From assembly GCA_037133755.1 (NCBI GenBank), contig JBAXNN010000003.1, forward strand, positions 124,001 to 188,000: 64,000 nucleotides of DNA. The letters are read 5' to 3'. The notes under the pieces were generated by a model. It worked only from the letters and a program-made list of their open reading frames with translations. It had not been told where the DNA came from and made no database searches. This document shows, in pieces, positions 56,647 through 64,000 of the stretch. The stretch is from F1-60-MAGs149 sp037133755 (GTDB lineage: Bacteria; Actinomycetota; Thermoleophilia; Gaiellales; F1-60-MAGs149). Positions within the stretch are counted from its first letter, which is position 1, and each line of letters starts with the position of its first letter. The translations under genes and the position numbers were made by a program.

Positions 56647-57603
56647 TTACTGCTTCAACGCCGCGCGTGCCGCGGCTTCGAGCTCGCCCTCGGTGACGGC
56701 GCCCTCGAACTTCGCCGTGATCTTCCCCTGCGCATCGACGACGAAGACCCATGGTTCGGTCGGCAGGTGCCAAGCGTCCACCCACGTTGTGGTGCCCTTG
56801 GTGGGATCGAGGTTCTTGTAGATCTCGGCGTGGACAAAGGCCATTGGCGTGCCCTTCATCGCCGTTTGGACGTTCTTGACGATGTCCACGATCGGTCCGC
56901 AGATGCGGCTCGTGCAGAACTTCGGCGTGGCGAAGGCGACGACGAACGGGCGGTGTTCCTTGAGCAGGGTGGGAATCGAATCCTGCAGCAGCGTGGTGTC
57001 TGCCGGGTAGGCGGTGCTGATCTTGGCGGCATCGCCATCCACATCGGCGAGCGTTGGCGTGGCCGCATCCGGCGCGGCTGCGCCCACCGCGGGCGTGGCC
57101 TCCTCGGGGGTGACGGTGAAGGCATTCGATGCCACCGCGTCGTTGCCGTTCACCTTCATCGTGACCACGGCGTTCCACGTGCCGGCCTTCGGGAGCGGTA
57201 CGTCGGCGGCGACCATGATGACGTCGGAGTCCTTGCGATCGAACGTCACGCCCTTGCCGGCCAAGGAGAGCTCGCGCACCGGATACGGTCCGAGTGCCGG
57301 GCTGGAGGGCGTCTCGCCGAGGTACAACTCGGCCTTGCCGTCATCGGGCTTGAGGATCTGTCCGTCCTTTCGAAAGACCTGGAAGGGAATTCGCACCGTC
57401 TGGCCCGTCGGGAAGTCGGTGCCGCCCATCACGATCAGGTTTGGCGTGACCAGCTGCGTGGCACCCGGTGTGCCGATCAGCGTGTCGAGTGTGGGGCCGC
57501 TGCCGGCGCTCGACGACTCGGAGGTCGGAGCGGTGGAGCCGCCGCAGGCCGCCAGCGCGAGCGCGCAGACGGCAGCGAGCAGGAGGACGGCGACCCGGGG
57601 CAT
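56647..57603 (-). CDS. thioredoxin-like lipoprotein
   Basis: A 318-residue lipoprotein: signal and lipobox MPRVAVLLLAAVCALALAACGG, Cys20 being the modified residue. The middle holds an immunoglobulin-like beta domain (TGQTVRIPFQVFRKDGQ...; GTWNAVVTMKVNGND). The C-terminal 130 residues form a thioredoxin-like fold with VVAFATPKFCTSRICGPIVDIVKNV: Cys pair C-T-S-R-I-C, as in SCO1/TlpA-like electron carriers, and TEPWVFVVDAQGKI with the cis-Pro strand. TACGCT ends 7 nt before the ATG. Probably reduces exported or copper proteins. Confidence 0.85.
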   Translation of the reverse strand: MPRVAVLLLAAVCALALAACGGSTAPTSESSSAGSGPTLDTLIGTPGATQLVTPNLIVMGGTDFPTGQTVRIPFQVFRKDGQILKPDDGKAELYLGETPSSPALGPYPVRELSLAGKGVTFDRKDSDVIMVAADVPLPKAGTWNAVVTMKVNGNDAVASNAFTVTPEEATPAVGAAAPDAATPTLADVDGDAAKISTAYPADTTLLQDSIPTLLKEHRPFVVAFATPKFCTSRICGPIVDIVKNVQTAMKGTPMAFVHAEIYKNLDPTKGTTTWVDAWHLPTEPWVFVVDAQGKITAKFEGAVTEGELEAAARAALKQ

Positions 57604-57634
57604 GCCTCTCAGCGTACCCCGGGTCGCGTCCAAC

Positions 57635-58654
57635 CTACGCCTTCTCTTCGGCCTTCTGGCGCGCCTGCTGGACGAACGGCATCATCGAGCGAAGCTCGGC
57701 GCCGACCTCTTCCAACTGGCTCTCAGCGGCGCGCATGCGGAGCATGCGCATCGTGACGCGGCCGGTCTGGTTCTCCTCGATGAACTCGCGGGCGAACTGG
57801 CCCGTCTGGATCTCCTTGAGGATCTCCTTCATCGCAGCCTTGCTCTCCGGACCGATCACGCGCGGGCCGCGCGTGAGGTCGCCGTACTCGGCGGTGTCGG
57901 AGATGGAGTAGCGCATGCCGTCCATGCCGCCCTCGTAGAGGAGGTCGACGATCAGCTTGAGCTCGTGGAGCACCTCGAAGTACGCGATCTCGGGGGCGTA
58001 GCCCGCCTCGACCAGCGTCTCGAAGCCGGCCTGGATCAGCGCGGTAGCGCCGCCGCAGAGCACGGCCTGCTCGCCGAAGAGGTCGCTCTCGGTCTCCTCA
58101 CGGAACGTCGTCTCGATGACGCCGGCACGAGCCGAACCGATACCGATTGCCCACGCCATCGCGATGTCGCGGGCGGAGCCGGCCTCGTCCTGCTGAACGG
58201 CGATCAGCGCCGGCACGCCGCCGCCTTCGGTGTAGACGCGGCGCACGAGGTGGCCGGGGCCCTTCGGGGCGCACATGATCACGTTGCTGCCCTTGGGCGG
58301 CTCGATGATGCCGAAGTGGATCGAGAAGCCGTGGGTGAACAGAATCGTGGCACCGGGCTTGACGGCGTCCTTCAGGGAGCCATTCCACAGCTCGCCCTGC
58401 GTCTGGTCGGGCACCATGATCGCGACGATGTCGGCGGTCTTGACGGCGTCGACAGGGGCGACCGGCGTCCAGCCATGGCCCTCGGCGCGCTTCCAGCCCT
58501 CGGAGTTGGGGCGGACCGCGACGGTGACGTCAGCGCCGGAATCGCGCAGGTTGAGCGCGTGCGCATGGCCCTGCGAGCCATAGCCGACGACGACGATCTT
58601 CTTGCCCTTGAGGGCGCCGAAATCGCCGTCGGACTCGTAGTAGAGGGTGGCCAT
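57635..58654 (-). CDS. ilvC: ketol-acid reductoisomerase
   Basis: A 339-residue class I IlvC. The NADPH motif is VVVGYGSQGHAHALNLRDSG near residue 18, with the SEGWKRAE specificity loop; the metal ligands are in GMDGMRYSISDTAEYGDLTRG (Glu/Asp) and EIQTGQFAREF. It converts 2-acetolactate to 2,3-dihydroxy-isovalerate. Last gene of the leuA-leuB-ilvB-ilvN-ilvC operon, 82 bp after ilvN. Confidence 0.97.
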   Translation of the reverse strand: MATLYYESDGDFGALKGKKIVVVGYGSQGHAHALNLRDSGADVTVAVRPNSEGWKRAEGHGWTPVAPVDAVKTADIVAIMVPDQTQGELWNGSLKDAVKPGATILFTHGFSIHFGIIEPPKGSNVIMCAPKGPGHLVRRVYTEGGGVPALIAVQQDEAGSARDIAMAWAIGIGSARAGVIETTFREETESDLFGEQAVLCGGATALIQAGFETLVEAGYAPEIAYFEVLHELKLIVDLLYEGGMDGMRYSISDTAEYGDLTRGPRVIGPESKAAMKEILKEIQTGQFAREFIEENQTGRVTMRMLRMRAAESQLEEVGAELRSMMPFVQQARQKAEEKA

Positions 58655-58736
58655 GCGGTGTCTTCCTTTTGTTCTCTGGTGGTGGCGCGATGCGCCAGGG
58701 TTGAAATGTACGTGCGGTTCGCGTTCGGTGGCGCGT

Positions 58737-59267
58737 TTACCCGAGGATGCGGAGCGGCGCACGCCCGTCGTCGTTGGCCACGGATGCCCGTGTCATGGCG
58801 ACGCGGCCGGTGCGAACGGCCTCCACGATCGTGTACGGCGCGAGCAGTTCCTCGAGTGCCGCGAGGCGATCGGGATGCTCCACGCACTCGAGCAGCAGCG
58901 AGTCTGCGCCCGCATCGACGACGCGGGCGTTGAAGACCTCGGCCATGCGCATGATCTCCAGGCGATGCGTGGCATCGGCCTGCACCTTGATCAGCAGGAG
59001 CTCGCGCTCAATCGCCATGTCCGGGTGCACTTCGAGGACGCGGATCACGTCGATCAGCTTGTCGAGCTGCTTCACGACCTGCTCCACCGAGTGGCGGGTG
59101 CAATCGACGCGGATCGTGATGACGGAGCGGTCAGCGCGCTCCGTCGGGCCCACGGCGAGGCTGTCGATGTTGAAGCCGCGGCGCGAGAACAGCCCCGAGA
59201 CGCGCGACAGCACGCCCGGCTTGTTCTCGACCAGCACGCTCAGTGTGTGATGTCCGGGTGTGGCCAT
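58737..59267 (-). CDS. ilvN: acetolactate synthase regulatory subunit
   Basis: A 176-residue ACT-domain protein reading HTLSVLVENKPGVLSRVSGLFSRRGFNIDSLAVGPTE (valine-binding ACT site) and ending in a C-terminal ACT-like half. It binds and feedback-regulates IlvB by valine. ATG at 59267 overlaps the ilvB stop (TAATG), so expression is coupled. Length fits IlvN/IlvH. Confidence 0.96.
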   Translation of the reverse strand: MATPGHHTLSVLVENKPGVLSRVSGLFSRRGFNIDSLAVGPTERADRSVITIRVDCTRHSVEQVVKQLDKLIDVIRVLEVHPDMAIERELLLIKVQADATHRLEIMRMAEVFNARVVDAGADSLLLECVEHPDRLAALEELLAPYTIVEAVRTGRVAMTRASVANDDGRAPLRILG

Positions 59268-61039
59268 TAGACGCCCTCCTCGACCCACTCGTTGTCCCAC
59301 GCCTCGTCGATCATTTCGTGGGAGGCGGCACCCGAGGGCACCATCGGATAGACCTTCTCCTCTTCATCGACGCGGAAGTCGATCACGGTTGGGCGGCGGG
59401 CAGCGATTGCCTCGGCCACAACGGCATCGACCTCGGCCTCGGTCTCGGCCCGCAGTGCGAGCACGCCGTAAGCCTCGGCCAGCTTGACGAAGTCCGGGAT
59501 CGTGCCGAACAGGTTCGTCTCCGAGTACCGCTCGCCGTGGAACAGCTCCTGCCACTGGCGCACCATGCCGAGCCAGCCGTTGTTCATCACCGCGTGGATG
59601 GCAGGCACGTCGTAGCAGCGGGCTGTGGCCAGCTCCTGCATCGTCATCTGGAAGCAGCCGTCGCCGTCGAAGTTGACGACGTAGGCGTCGGGGCAACCCT
59701 GCTGCGCACCGATCGCGGCGGGAACGCCGAAGCCCATCGTGCCGAGGCCACCCGAGGTGAGCCAGCGGCGCGGGCCGTCGATCGAGAGGAACTGTGCAGC
59801 CCACATCTGGTGCTGGCCGACGCCCGTCACCCAGATCGCGTCCTTGCCCTTGAGTGCCTTGTCGAAGGCCTCGACGACGTACTGAGGCTTGAGCTTGTCG
59901 CCCTTCTTGTACCGGAACGGGTTGTCGCGCTTCCACGACTGCACATCGCGCAGCCACTCGCCCTGGGCCTCAACGCGCGCGGCGTTGTCCTTGCGGGCGA
60001 TCACGGCGTCACGCAGTGCAGGGAGCGTCGCGCGGAGTTCGCCGACCAGCGAGACGTCCGCGAAGCGGTTCTTGGACACCTCAGCCGGATCGATGTCGAA
60101 GTGGATGATCTTGGCGCCGGGCGCAAAGGCGTCGAGCTTGCCCGTGACGCGGTCGTCGAAGCGCGCGCCGACAGTGATCAGCAGGTCGGAGCGATGGATC
60201 GTCCAGTTGGCGTACTTCGAGCCGTGCATGCCCGGCATCTGCACCGACAGCGGATGCGAGTCGGGGAAGGCGCCCTTGGCGAGCAGCGTCGTCGTGACCG
60301 GCACCTGCATCGCCTCGGCCAGCAGAATCAGATCGTCCGAGGCTTCACCGTTGATGACGCCGCCGCCGACGTACAAGACCGGCTTGCGCGAGTGCGCGAT
60401 GAGCTCGGCCGCAGCCTCGATTCCCTCGAGCTCACGCGGAAACTCGGGGCTGTAGCCGACGAGATCGATCGTGTCGACGTACTCGAAGTCGATCTCGGTT
60501 AGCTGGAGATCCTTGGGGATGTCGACGAGTACAGGACCAGGACGGCCGGTGCTGGCGATGTGGAAGGCCTCGTGGATGGCCTTCGGAATGTCCTCGGCCT
60601 TCTGCACGAGGAACGAGTGCTTCACGATCGGCATCACGATGCCCGTGATGTCGGCCTCCTGGAAGGCATCGGTGCCGATCAGGTGCGTGGGTACCTGGCC
60701 GGTGATCGCGACGAGTGGGGTGGAGTCAAGGAAGGCATCGGCGATCGGCGTGACGAGGTTCGTCGCGCCCGGACCGCTGGTCGCGATGCAGACGCCGACC
60801 TTGCCGGTGGCGCGGGCGTAGCCCTGCGCCATGTGGCCAGCACCCTGCTCGTGGCGTACGAGCACGTGCTCGATGGTGTGGTCGATCGCCATGAAGGCGT
60901 CGTAGAGCGGCAGGATCGCGCCGCCGGGGATGCCCCAGCAGATCGTGACGTCCTCGGCCTCGAGCGATCGGATGATCGCCTCCGCGCCGAGCATGCGCTC
61001 CTTGCGCGCCCGTGCCTTCTGCAGATTGGTGTCGCTCAT
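59267..61039 (-). CDS. ilvB: acetolactate synthase catalytic subunit
   Basis: A 590-residue TPP enzyme. Seen are CWGIPGGAILPLYDAF (with catalytic Glu region EDVTICWGIPGG), the PGATNLVTPIADAFLDSTPLVAITGQV block, the FAD domain, and TPP-binding GDGCFQMTMQELATA (GDG...). Converts two pyruvates to 2-acetolactate (or pyruvate plus 2-oxobutyrate). Start ATG overlaps the leuB stop (ATGA). Long AHAS form of about 590 residues, normal. Confidence 0.97.
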   Translation of the reverse strand: MSDTNLQKARARKERMLGAEAIIRSLEAEDVTICWGIPGGAILPLYDAFMAIDHTIEHVLVRHEQGAGHMAQGYARATGKVGVCIATSGPGATNLVTPIADAFLDSTPLVAITGQVPTHLIGTDAFQEADITGIVMPIVKHSFLVQKAEDIPKAIHEAFHIASTGRPGPVLVDIPKDLQLTEIDFEYVDTIDLVGYSPEFPRELEGIEAAAELIAHSRKPVLYVGGGVINGEASDDLILLAEAMQVPVTTTLLAKGAFPDSHPLSVQMPGMHGSKYANWTIHRSDLLITVGARFDDRVTGKLDAFAPGAKIIHFDIDPAEVSKNRFADVSLVGELRATLPALRDAVIARKDNAARVEAQGEWLRDVQSWKRDNPFRYKKGDKLKPQYVVEAFDKALKGKDAIWVTGVGQHQMWAAQFLSIDGPRRWLTSGGLGTMGFGVPAAIGAQQGCPDAYVVNFDGDGCFQMTMQELATARCYDVPAIHAVMNNGWLGMVRQWQELFHGERYSETNLFGTIPDFVKLAEAYGVLALRAETEAEVDAVVAEAIAARRPTVIDFRVDEEEKVYPMVPSGAASHEMIDEAWDNEWVEEGV

Positions 61040-62079
61040 GCGTTCCCCTTTGCGACCAGCGCGGCAATCGCCTCGCCGACCTCGTCGGTGGTAGCCGTGC
61101 CGCCGAGGTCCGGCGTCATCGGGCCGTGCTCCAAGCAGTGGATTGCGGCGGCCTCGACTGCTGCGGCAGCTGCCGCCTGGTCGAGATCGCGCAGCATCAT
61201 CGCGACCGTCAGGATCATCGCCGTCGGGTTGGCGATGCCCTTGCCGGCGATATCCGGCGCCGAGCCGTGGATGGCCTCGTAGAGACCGGGACGCGTCGAG
61301 CCCAGCGACGAGCTCGGGGCCAGGCCAATGCCGCCCGAGATGCTCGCGGCGAGGTCGGACAGGATGTCGCCGAACATGTTCTCGGTGACGATCACGTCGT
61401 ACGCGAGCGGCTGCTCGATCAGCTTCATCGCCATCGAGTCGACCAGCTGGTGCGACAGCTCCACATCCGGGTAGTCCGGTGCGACGCGCTCAATCACGAC
61501 CTGGCGCCACAGCTTCGAGCTGGACAGGACGTTCTGCTTATCGACCGAGCACACCTTGCCGTGGCGCGTACGCGCCAGATCGAAGGCGTAGCGCGCCACG
61601 CGCTCCACTTCCTCGACCGAGTAGCGGCACGTATCCATGCCCGTCTCTGCCGTCAGCTCCTTGGGGCCGAAGTACAGACCACCGGTGAGCTCGCGGATGA
61701 TGATCATGTCGAGGCCGTCGACGAGCTCGGGGCGGAGGGGAGAGACGAGCTTCTCCGTCCACATCCGAATCGGGCGGACGTTGGCGAACGCCTTGAGCTC
61801 TGCGCGCAGCGCCAGGAGCCCCTGCTCGGGACGGATCTCGCCGGTGTCCCACTTGGGCCCGCCGACCGCGCCCTTCAGCACGGCATCGGCGTGCGGCAGG
61901 GCCGCGCGCGTCTCGGCGGGGAACGGATCCCCGTGCGAGTCGATGGCGTTGCCGCCGAAGGGATACTCGGTGCACTCAGCGGTGAAGCCGTAGGCCTCGC
62001 CGGCGGCCGCGAGGACGGCCAGCGCGACGCGCGTGGTCTCGGGGCCGATGCCATCGCCGGGGAGGACTGCGATCTTCAC
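61036..62079 (-). CDS. leuB: 3-isopropylmalate dehydrogenase
   Basis: A 347-residue beta-decarboxylating dehydrogenase. It reads KIAVLPGDGIGPETTRVALAVL, the Mn-isopropylmalate site in RELTGGLYFG, then VDKQNVLSSSKLWRQVVIERVAPDYPDVELSHQLVDSMAMKLI and GLYEAIHGSAPDIAGKGIANPTA. Oxidatively decarboxylates 3-isopropylmalate to the leucine keto acid. It is 26 bp after leuA and overlaps ilvB. Confidence 0.97.
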   Translation of the reverse strand: MKIAVLPGDGIGPETTRVALAVLAAAGEAYGFTAECTEYPFGGNAIDSHGDPFPAETRAALPHADAVLKGAVGGPKWDTGEIRPEQGLLALRAELKAFANVRPIRMWTEKLVSPLRPELVDGLDMIIIRELTGGLYFGPKELTAETGMDTCRYSVEEVERVARYAFDLARTRHGKVCSVDKQNVLSSSKLWRQVVIERVAPDYPDVELSHQLVDSMAMKLIEQPLAYDVIVTENMFGDILSDLAASISGGIGLAPSSSLGSTRPGLYEAIHGSAPDIAGKGIANPTAMILTVAMMLRDLDQAAAAAAVEAAAIHCLEHGPMTPDLGGTATTDEVGEAIAALVAKGNA

Positions 62080-62105
62080 GTGTTGCTCCGTTCTCGTACT
62101 GCGGG

Positions 62106-63650
62106 TCAGATGGTCTCGCGGACCATCGGGTTCGGGTTGCCTGCAGCCACCAAGGCGGCTGCGCGGAGGAACGCCTGCGCGGCGGCCTCCGTGATGTCGG
62201 GGGCGACGGACTGGCCCGTGTAGCGGCGGCCGTCGTGCTCGAGGACCACGCGCACGTCGCCGAGGGCGTCGTTGCCGCCGGTCACCGCGTTGACGTTGAA
62301 CTCGCGCAGCTCGCCGGCCGTCTTGACGATTTCGTTGAGCGCGATGAACGCGGCATCGATCGGACCATCGCCCTCACCGGTGGCGGTGTGGACCTGGTCG
62401 CCCTCGCGCACCTTCACCTCGGCGTGCGAGGTCTCGCCGGTGCTGGTGCGGAGCGCCAGTCCCTCGAGGATCCAGCGCTCGGTCGTATCGCGCGACTGGT
62501 CGTCGATGATCGCCTCGAGATCGAGTGCCGAGACCGTCTTCTTGCGGTCGGCGATCTCCTTGAACTTGGCGAAGGCGCGCTTCAACTCGTCGCCCTCGAT
62601 CGCGTAGCCCATGTCGGCGTACGCGGCCTGCAGGGCGGCACGGCCCGAGTGCTTGCCCAGCACGAGCTCGTTGTGCTCGAGCCCGATCGACTCGGCATCC
62701 ATGATCTCGTACGTGCGGCGATTCTTGAGCACGCCGTCCTGATGAATGCCGGCCTCGTGCGCGAAGGCGTTCTTGCCCACGATTGCCTTGTTCGGCTGCA
62801 CGGGATAGCCGCTCAGGCGCGACACGAGGCGGCTGGCGCGAGCGATCTCCGTCGTCTCGATGCCCGTCTGGAACCCGTAGAACGCGTTGCGCGTGCGCAG
62901 CGCCATCACGATCTCCTCGAGCGCGGAGTTGCCCGCTCGCTCGCCGATGCCGTTGATCGCGACCTCGACCTGCCGTGCACCTGCCTGCACACCGGCCAGA
63001 GAGTTCGCGGTCGCCAGACCGAGATCGTTATGCGTGTGGACGCTGAGCGTCGCCTCGTGCAACTCGGGCACGTTGGCGTAGAGCGTGGTGAGGATCTCCC
63101 GGTACTCCTCCGGCGTCGTGTAGCCGACGGTGTCGGGAATGTTGATCGTGGTCGCGCCCGCGGCCAGCGCGGTGCGCACGACCTCGGCCATGAACTCCGG
63201 GCGGGAGCGCGTAGCGTCCTCACACGAGAACTCGACGTCGGCAACCTTGGTGCGCGCGTAGGTGACTGCATCGCGCGTCTGCTCGATCACCTGCTCGGGC
63301 GTCATGCGGAGCTTGTGCTCCATATGGAGGTCGCTGGTCGCGATGAAGACGTGGAAGCGGGGGCTCTCGGCGTTCTTGAGGGCCTCCCACGACGCGTCGA
63401 TGTCGGCCTGCTGCGTGCGGTTGAGCGAGGCGATCGTGCAGCTGCGCACGTGCTTGGCCACGAGGCCAATGCCCTCGATCTCGCCGGGCGAGGACACGGC
63501 GAAGCCGGCCTCGATGATGTCCACGCCGAGGCGCTCGAGCTGGCGGGCGATCTCCAGCTTCTCCTGCGCGTTCAGGCTGATGCCGGGCGACTGCTCGCCA
63601 TCGCGCAATGTGGTGTCGAAGATCTTGACGTAATCCTGATTCGTGCTCAT
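62106..63650 (-). CDS. leuA: 2-isopropylmalate synthase
   Basis: A 514-residue LeuA of the standard (non-mycobacterial) type. It opens VKIFDTTLRDGEQSPGISLN, with the catalytic TIM barrel, the metal-binding SVHTHNDLGLATANSLAGVQAGARQVE and GIGERAGNSALEE, the KAIVGKNAFAHEAGIHQDGVLK linker, and a C-terminal regulatory domain (about residues 390-514) expected to bind leucine. First enzyme of leucine synthesis. Start at 63650 is preceded by GGAAGGGGGAACG. The leader region 63651-63900 controls the operon. Confidence 0.96.
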   Translation of the reverse strand: MSTNQDYVKIFDTTLRDGEQSPGISLNAQEKLEIARQLERLGVDIIEAGFAVSSPGEIEGIGLVAKHVRSCTIASLNRTQQADIDASWEALKNAESPRFHVFIATSDLHMEHKLRMTPEQVIEQTRDAVTYARTKVADVEFSCEDATRSRPEFMAEVVRTALAAGATTINIPDTVGYTTPEEYREILTTLYANVPELHEATLSVHTHNDLGLATANSLAGVQAGARQVEVAINGIGERAGNSALEEIVMALRTRNAFYGFQTGIETTEIARASRLVSRLSGYPVQPNKAIVGKNAFAHEAGIHQDGVLKNRRTYEIMDAESIGLEHNELVLGKHSGRAALQAAYADMGYAIEGDELKRAFAKFKEIADRKKTVSALDLEAIIDDQSRDTTERWILEGLALRTSTGETSHAEVKVREGDQVHTATGEGDGPIDAAFIALNEIVKTAGELREFNVNAVTGGNDALGDVRVVLEHDGRRYTGQSVAPDITEAAAQAFLRAAALVAAGNPNPMVRETI

Positions 63651-63760
63651 CGTTCCCCCTTCCGAAGTGCGGTGCGCGTGCACGCACCTGTCCTGTTGTC
63701 TCGTCGTTTCATGCGCCGGGCAAGCGGCGCGTAGGCAAATGCATTCCCCTTAGCGGGGAA
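63651..63760 (-). promoter_or_regulatory. leuA leader RNA structures (attenuator-like)
   Basis: Between the leader peptide stop and leuA are three perfect hairpins: TTCCCC/GGGGAA at 63744-63760 (at the leader stop codon), GCGCCG/CGGCGC at 63713-63730, and GGTGCG/CGCACC at 63671-63688. The UUCCCC within the last leader codons can pair either with GGGGAA at its own hairpin or with the GGGGGAA of the leuA ribosome binding site (63653-63659). There is no U-tract terminator, so translational control is more likely than classical attenuation. Confidence 0.6.
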
Positions 63761-63875
63761 GGAGGCCGACGAGAAGGAGGAGCGAGGAAACGGGCGACGA
63801 CGCCACGACCCCATGGCCGCTGGCGAATGCCGAGCGGCCGAGAGTCCCTTCAAGCATGTGCGACGTCGTGCGCAT
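63750..63875 (-). CDS. leuL: leu-operon leader peptide
   Basis: A 41-residue peptide starting MRTTSHMLEGTLGRSA and ending SSLLLLVGLLPR. Six Leu, one Val and one Gly crowd into the last ten residues, the pattern of a branched-chain amino acid leader. All eight Leu codons are CTC or CTT; none is CTG. The ATG at 63875 lies 8 nt after a TACACT -10, so translation is nearly leaderless. It probably senses charged tRNA-Leu and controls leuA; the RNA fold downstream supports this. Confidence 0.72.
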   Translation of the reverse strand: MRTTSHMLEGTLGRSAFASGHGVVASSPVSSLLLLVGLLPR

Positions 63876-63883
63876 CGCTGCGA

Positions 63884-63913
63884 AGTGTATCGGTATCCGG
63901 GCCTCGGGCGCAA
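63884..63913 (-). promoter_or_regulatory. leu-ilv operon promoter
   Basis: On the minus strand TTGCGC (63913-63908) and TACACT (63889-63884) are separated by 18 bp, 8 nt before the leader-peptide ATG. The divergent gene at 63943 has TATCCT nearby, so the regions overlap. Confidence 0.6.
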
Positions 63914-63942
63914 AGGGCAAGGGGCACCCGTATCCTCTTCGC

Positions 63943-64000
63943 ATGGGCGAATGGCATCTGCGATCACCGAAGCGCGTCGCCTTCGCCCGCGTTGTGATCG
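63943..64000 (+). CDS. unknown gene, first 19 codons
   Basis: An ATG at 63943 opens a frame (MGEWHLRSPKRVAFARVVI) that runs off the window. TATCCT ends 7 nt before it, matching the leaderless promoter pattern seen elsewhere here. It is divergent from the leucine operon. Nineteen residues are too few to assign a family. Confidence 0.45.
   Translation, partial: MGEWHLRSPKRVAFARVVI

Noticed and set aside
63651..63900. T-box riboswitch upstream of leuA.
   Set aside because: I find no T-box core motif or specifier stem with an intrinsic terminator; the leader peptide explains the region better.

Overview
This 64 kb window is a G+C-rich bacterial chromosome segment, probably from an uncultured or little-studied actinobacterium. 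A Thermoleophilia-like lineage is my inference; there is no rRNA to settle it. Genes are tightly packed and often joined by GTGA/ATGA overlaps. Many have GTG starts. A striking number have a -10-like hexamer (TACGCT, TAGGAT, TAGGCT and similar) only 6-8 nt before the start codon, which points to leaderless transcripts.

Layout. 0-4.5 kb: partial DMT transporter, NTF2-like protein, CobW GTPase with a small Cys protein, polysaccharide deacetylase, an AbrB/RelE-type toxin-antitoxin pair and a truncated TenA chimera. 4.5-16 kb: Baeyer-Villiger monooxygenase, MetX-like hydrolase and an OYE-type oxidoreductase (one operon), glutamate decarboxylase, methyltransferase, cyclase, thiol dioxygenase, MazEF-type pair, P450 with a divergent ferredoxin. 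15-22 kb: M20 carbamoylase-type amidase, class III CoA transferase and HyuB/HyuA (hydantoinase/oxoprolinase). 22-31 kb: MFS transporter, then a catabolic minus-strand cluster (HOT-type Fe-alcohol dehydrogenase, isocitrate lyase/PEP mutase, NTF2-like, MaoC, acetamidase, GAF, aldo-keto reductase), then alpha/beta hydrolase and acyl-CoA dehydrogenase. 31-38 kb: a Gly-rich secreted protein, CMD and OsmC proteins, SDR, a LeuC without LeuD, an Asp/Glu racemase and an IS200-like RAYT transposase. 38-49 kb: copper amine oxidase, RidA, DUF1028, two TolB-like secreted proteins, methylglyoxal synthase, other secreted or membrane proteins. 49-57 kb: tRNA-Leu(GAG), lexA with two SOS boxes, a zinc-ribbon protein, a probable thioredoxin-like selenoprotein, PlsY-like, CrtQ- and CrtA-like proteins, RNase P RNA, a P-loop protein, cyclophilin, FIST protein, MarR-like regulator and a thioredoxin-like lipoprotein. 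57-64 kb: the branched-chain amino acid operon leuA-leuB-ilvB-ilvN-ilvC behind a Leu-rich leader peptide.

Most notable. (1) The gene at 50101-50523 has an in-frame UGA exactly where a thioredoxin-fold protein carries its first redox Cys (U-G-T-C), with a hairpin just downstream that resembles a bacterial SECIS. (2) Four long inverted repeats built on GGGGTCAGACC (REPIN-like) lie at 23.1, 28.9, 37.3 and 38.2 kb, and a RAYT gene sits between the last two. (3) The leuA leader peptide ends in LLLLVGLLPR, uses only CTC/CTT leucine codons, and overlaps a segment that could pair with the leuA ribosome binding site. (4) Leaderless promoters recur throughout. Functions are read from motifs and family knowledge; no database search was run.
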